From assembly GCA_900554725.1 (NCBI GenBank), contig USII01000052.1, positions 1 through 6,962 of the forward strand: a stretch of DNA of 6,962 nt. The letters are read 5' to 3'. The notes beneath the pieces were generated by a model, which worked only from the letters and a program-made list of their open reading frames with translations, was not told the DNA's origin and searched no databases. Position numbers and translations under genes: made by a program. Of this stretch, positions 4,749-6,962 are shown piece after piece (the stretch's first letter is position 1; each line of letters starts with the position of its first letter). This DNA comes from an uncultured Eubacteriales bacterium (GTDB lineage Bacteria; Bacillota; Clostridia; Christensenellales; Christensenellaceae).

Positions 4749-6107
4749 CTATTTTTTTGAAGAGTGCTCTACCCCTTCAGAGGACTCCTTGACAAACAGC
4801 ACGCGGATGGTCTCGATGATGAGCTTTACATCCAGCATGATGGAGTAGCTTTGGATGTAGAGCAAGTCCAGCATGAGTTTTTCGTATGGATCCGTGGAAT
4901 AGCGGCCCCAAACCTGCGCCATGCCCGTAAGCCCGCCTTTGACTGCAAGGCGGTGAGTAAATTCGGGAATGGTCTTTGTATATTCGTCGTAGAAGAATTT
5001 GCGCTCCGGGCGCGGCCCCACGACAGACATATCGCCCTTTATGATGTTGAACAGCTGAGGAAGCTCATCCAGCCGCAAAGCGCGCAGCACGCGGCCGATT
5101 TTTGTGATGCGCGGGTCGTCCTTTTCCGCAAGAACCGGCCCCACATGCTTTTCCGCGTTGGGAATCATGGTGCGCAGCTTATAAACACTGTATTCCCTGC
5201 CGCCTCGGGTCAGGCGTTTTTGAGAGAAGAAGGGGTTGTGGCCGTCCTGCAAAAAGATGAGCAGCGCGCAGATCAGTATAATAGGAAGTGCGGGGATCAG
5301 GGCGAGTATGGCAAAGAGGAGATCTCCCATGCGCTTGGCTACTCTCTGGCCGCCGGTAAGGCCGAACTTATTGACGGCGATCATCATGAGGTCGTCGAAC
5401 TGCTCGCTTTGGGAAGTGGAGAGCATGATATCCGTATAATCCGGCCGGATGAGCACGGGTTTTTCCATGGAAGCGCACATGCGCAAAAACATGGCTTTAT
5501 CGATGGTGCCCAGCTTGCCCAGCACCACGGCCTTATGGGAGAGAATGACTTCCTCTATCCGGCGATCACTTGGGGATATGATGGCATCCACTCGGTATTT
5601 TTCGCTATAGCGGTTAATTTTCCCCTGGACGAACGCTTCGCCTTCCTCGTCGTCTGTAATGAGCACAGCGGAAAGCGGAGGGCGGCAGTGGAAATATACT
5701 CTGCGGGAAAGGGAGAGCCAGAGTGGCAGCACAGCCAATTCCAAAAAGAAGTTGAGCAGGGCAATTTTCTTGCTGAGCTGTGCCCCGATGGCCACATAGG
5801 GAAGTGCCAGCAGGATGACATTTGTCAGAAGTGCGGAGATATATGCAAAATAAAGCAGGGTGTAATAGCGCTTTCCGGCGAAGTTATAGCAGTCAAGAAA
5901 GCTGGAGGTAAGCAGGCTTATCAGCAAAAACCAGGGAAGGACAACGCGCAGATTGGCGTTGCTGTGCTGGTCCCACACATTGTGCACAAAAAGCGTAGCC
6001 ACTACCATAGTAAGGGTGGCCAGCAGCAGAAGCAGCAAAACGGAAAACAACTTTGCAATCCCCTGCCCGCGGTATTTACTCAGTAAGGATTTTTTATTTG
6101 CCATCAT
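4749..6107 (-). CDS. Membrane polyprenyl-phosphate sugar-1-phosphate transferase (exopolysaccharide priming enzyme)
   Basis: This 452 aa integral membrane protein is predicted to transfer a sugar-1-phosphate from a UDP-sugar to undecaprenyl phosphate, the first step of exopolysaccharide or surface-glycan assembly. Four N-terminal membrane segments (about 18-41, 54-72, 84-107, 114-132) precede a soluble, degenerate nucleotide-binding-like region (145-230) and a fifth hydrophobic hairpin (262-286), as in WcaJ/WbaP-type enzymes. The catalytic domain has NPFFSQKRLTRGG (291-303), YSVYKLRTM (306-314), LDELPQLFNIIKGDMSVVGP (346-365, with the essential Asp347-Glu348 pair) and GGLTGMAQVWGRY (391-403). 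Two ATGs stand in tandem (6107 and 6104); an AGGGG site at 6118-6114 gives the first a 6 nt spacing. It has its own promoter (6137-6165) divergent from a glycosyltransferase gene. The sugar specificity is not evident. Confidence 0.94.
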   Translation of the reverse strand: MMANKKSLLSKYRGQGIAKLFSVLLLLLLATLTMVVATLFVHNVWDQHSNANLRVVLPWFLLISLLTSSFLDCYNFAGKRYYTLLYFAYISALLTNVILLALPYVAIGAQLSKKIALLNFFLELAVLPLWLSLSRRVYFHCRPPLSAVLITDDEEGEAFVQGKINRYSEKYRVDAIISPSDRRIEEVILSHKAVVLGKLGTIDKAMFLRMCASMEKPVLIRPDYTDIMLSTSQSEQFDDLMMIAVNKFGLTGGQRVAKRMGDLLFAILALIPALPIILICALLIFLQDGHNPFFSQKRLTRGGREYSVYKLRTMIPNAEKHVGPVLAEKDDPRITKIGRVLRALRLDELPQLFNIIKGDMSVVGPRPERKFFYDEYTKTIPEFTHRLAVKGGLTGMAQVWGRYSTDPYEKLMLDLLYIQSYSIMLDVKLIIETIRVLFVKESSEGVEHSSKK

Positions 6108-6136
6108 GTTATGCCCCTAAAGATATGTTTAGCCAA

Positions 6137-6165
6137 AGTATATCATTAGCCGGCCCATTTCGCAA
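6137..6165 (-). promoter_or_regulatory. Promoter of the sugar transferase gene
   Basis: On the minus strand, TTGCGA (6165-6160), a 17 nt spacer and TATACT (6142-6137, preceded by TGA) predict transcription from about 6130, some 23 nt before the start codon. Confidence 0.72.
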
Positions 6166-6176
6166 ACAGGGTTTGC
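6162..6176. promoter_or_regulatory. Palindrome between divergent -35 boxes, possible operator
   Basis: GCAAAC (6162-6167), AGG and GTTTGC (6171-6176) form a 6-3-6 inverted repeat that overlaps the inner ends of both -35 boxes. A dimeric regulator bound here would block both promoters. Four of the six arm bases are also -35 bases, so part of the symmetry may be incidental. Confidence 0.4.
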
Positions 6177-6201
6177 CATTCTGGGAGATTTCATATATCA
6201 T
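6173..6201 (+). promoter_or_regulatory. Promoter of the GT4 glycosyltransferase gene
   Basis: TTGCCA (6173-6178), a 17 nt spacer and TATCAT (6196-6201) predict a start near 6208 and a leader of about 40 nt. Its -35 box is only 7 nt from the divergent -35 box of the sugar transferase promoter. Confidence 0.65.
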
Positions 6202-6247
6202 GGGGGTATCCATCATCATTTACTTGAAAAAAAGGAAGCAGGATACT

Positions 6248-6962
6248 ATGAGAATTGAATTTGATGGGCAGCTATTGGCGGAAAAGGAAAAAACCGGGAT
6301 TGGGTTTGTCGCCCATCAGCTGCTGTGCAATTTATCCGAGCTTTCCCAGGATGAGAAAGTTCTCGATTATTTTACAAAAGGCTGTCGCAGGGAAGAGATC
6401 GAGCAGATAGAAAAATATGCTCAGCTGGGCTATGGGCTCAATCCGTGCCCAATGATAAGCTCCAGGCACTATAAGATGATCTGGCCGTTTTTTCCGTTGG
6501 CTTTCCGCAGGTTTTTTGGCCGCAGAGCAGATGTTTGCTGCTTTTTTAACTACTATGTGCCTCCGGGCGTTTGCGGGCGCAAGATTACCATCGTGCACGA
6601 TATGGTTGTAAAGGCCTTTCCGCAGACGATGAATCTGAAAACAAAGCTGATGCTCAAGCTCTGCCTCAAACGATCCTGCAAGCGTGCGGACAAGATTGTC
6701 ACAGTTTCCCAATTCAGCAAGGATGAGATTATAAAATACCTGGGCATTGAGGAACAAAAGATCATCGTGATGCCAAATGGGGTGGATCATAGCGTCTATC
6801 ACACGGGTTATGCGCAGCAGGCTGTGGAAGAGGCCAAGCGGCGCTATGGCATTTTTGGGGAATATTACCTGTATCTTGGCACGCTGGAGCCGAGAAAGAA
6901 TATCGAGCGCATGGTGCAGGCCTATGGGCGCGCAAGGGCTCCAGGCGGGCCCAAACTGGTGC
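6248..6962 (+). CDS. GT4-type (GT-B fold) glycosyltransferase, 3' end outside window
   Basis: The open frame runs from ATG 6248 to the right edge without a stop (238 residues visible; the family is usually 350-400 aa). Features in order are an N-terminal acceptor-side loop with TGIGFVAHQL (16-25), TIVHDMV (114-120), VTVSQFSKDEI (151-161), VMPNGVD (174-180) and LYLGTLEPRKNIERM (208-222). The last two mark the start of the donor-binding domain in GT4 mannosyl- and glucosyltransferases. AAGGAAG (6232-6238) lies 9 nt before the ATG; an in-frame TTG at 6224 is a less likely start. It probably adds a sugar from a nucleotide donor to a lipid-linked glycan, in keeping with the divergent priming enzyme. 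The donor-binding C-terminal half and the true end lie beyond the window. Confidence 0.92.
   Translation, partial: MRIEFDGQLLAEKEKTGIGFVAHQLLCNLSELSQDEKVLDYFTKGCRREEIEQIEKYAQLGYGLNPCPMISSRHYKMIWPFFPLAFRRFFGRRADVCCFFNYYVPPGVCGRKITIVHDMVVKAFPQTMNLKTKLMLKLCLKRSCKRADKIVTVSQFSKDEIIKYLGIEEQKIIVMPNGVDHSVYHTGYAQQAVEEAKRRYGIFGEYYLYLGTLEPRKNIERMVQAYGRARAPGGPKLV

Noticed and set aside
4764..6086. A 440-codon open frame on the plus strand, opposite the sugar transferase gene
   Set aside because: Its translation has no recognisable domain, while the minus strand encodes a complete transferase with all catalytic motifs, membrane segments, promoter and ribosome binding site. It is an antisense shadow of codon bias.
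6332..6802. A 156-codon open frame on the minus strand opposite the glycosyltransferase
   Set aside because: The plus strand carries clear GT4 motifs across the same stretch, and the antisense frame has no ribosome binding site or family resemblance.

Overview
The window looks like chromosomal DNA of a Gram-positive anaerobe of the Clostridia type (Bacillota), at about 50% GC or slightly above. The reasons are strong AGGAGG-type ribosome binding sites, compact A-tract/T-tract intrinsic terminators, sigma-A-like promoters with 17-18 nt spacers, a type I-beta DAHP synthase, and Clostridia-style HAD and nitroreductase proteins. I cannot name a genus. No mobile element, rRNA, tRNA or CRISPR array is visible.

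Layout. (1) Positions 1-444, minus: the N-terminal 148 residues of DAHP synthase (aroF type), which enters the shikimate pathway; its 3' part lies beyond the left edge. (2) Positions 445-715, minus: its promoter and a leader of about 235 nt. The leader encodes a 33-residue peptide containing the run YYYFYFIYF, followed by competing RNA hairpins and an intrinsic terminator. This is a textbook ribosome-mediated attenuator tuned to tyrosine/phenylalanine, and it is the highlight of the window. (3) Positions 728-2146, plus: a divergent promoter drives a HAD-family phosphatase and an overlapping VanX-like D-Ala-D-Ala dipeptidase; the overlap is 107 bp and unusual. (4) Positions 2177-2210: a bidirectional terminator between convergent units. 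(5) Positions 2206-2784, minus: a SIS-domain sugar-phosphate isomerase of the 6-phospho-3-hexuloisomerase type with its own promoter. (6) Positions 3029-3550, minus: a small nitroreductase flanked by a terminator and a promoter. (7) Positions 3719-6107, minus: a membrane polyprenyl-phosphate sugar-1-phosphate transferase (4749-6107), followed 85 nt later by a D-2-hydroxyacid dehydrogenase (3719-4663) with a terminator at its stop codon. (8) Positions 6248-6962, plus: the first 238 residues of a GT4-type glycosyltransferase, divergent from the sugar transferase and cut by the right edge.

How the genes fit together. The right end (sugar-1-phosphate transferase plus GT4) looks like the start of an exopolysaccharide or surface-glycan locus, with back-to-back promoters sharing a small palindrome. 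The left end is an aromatic amino acid biosynthesis gene under attenuation. The middle genes are single-gene or two-gene housekeeping or accessory metabolic units with no obvious common pathway.
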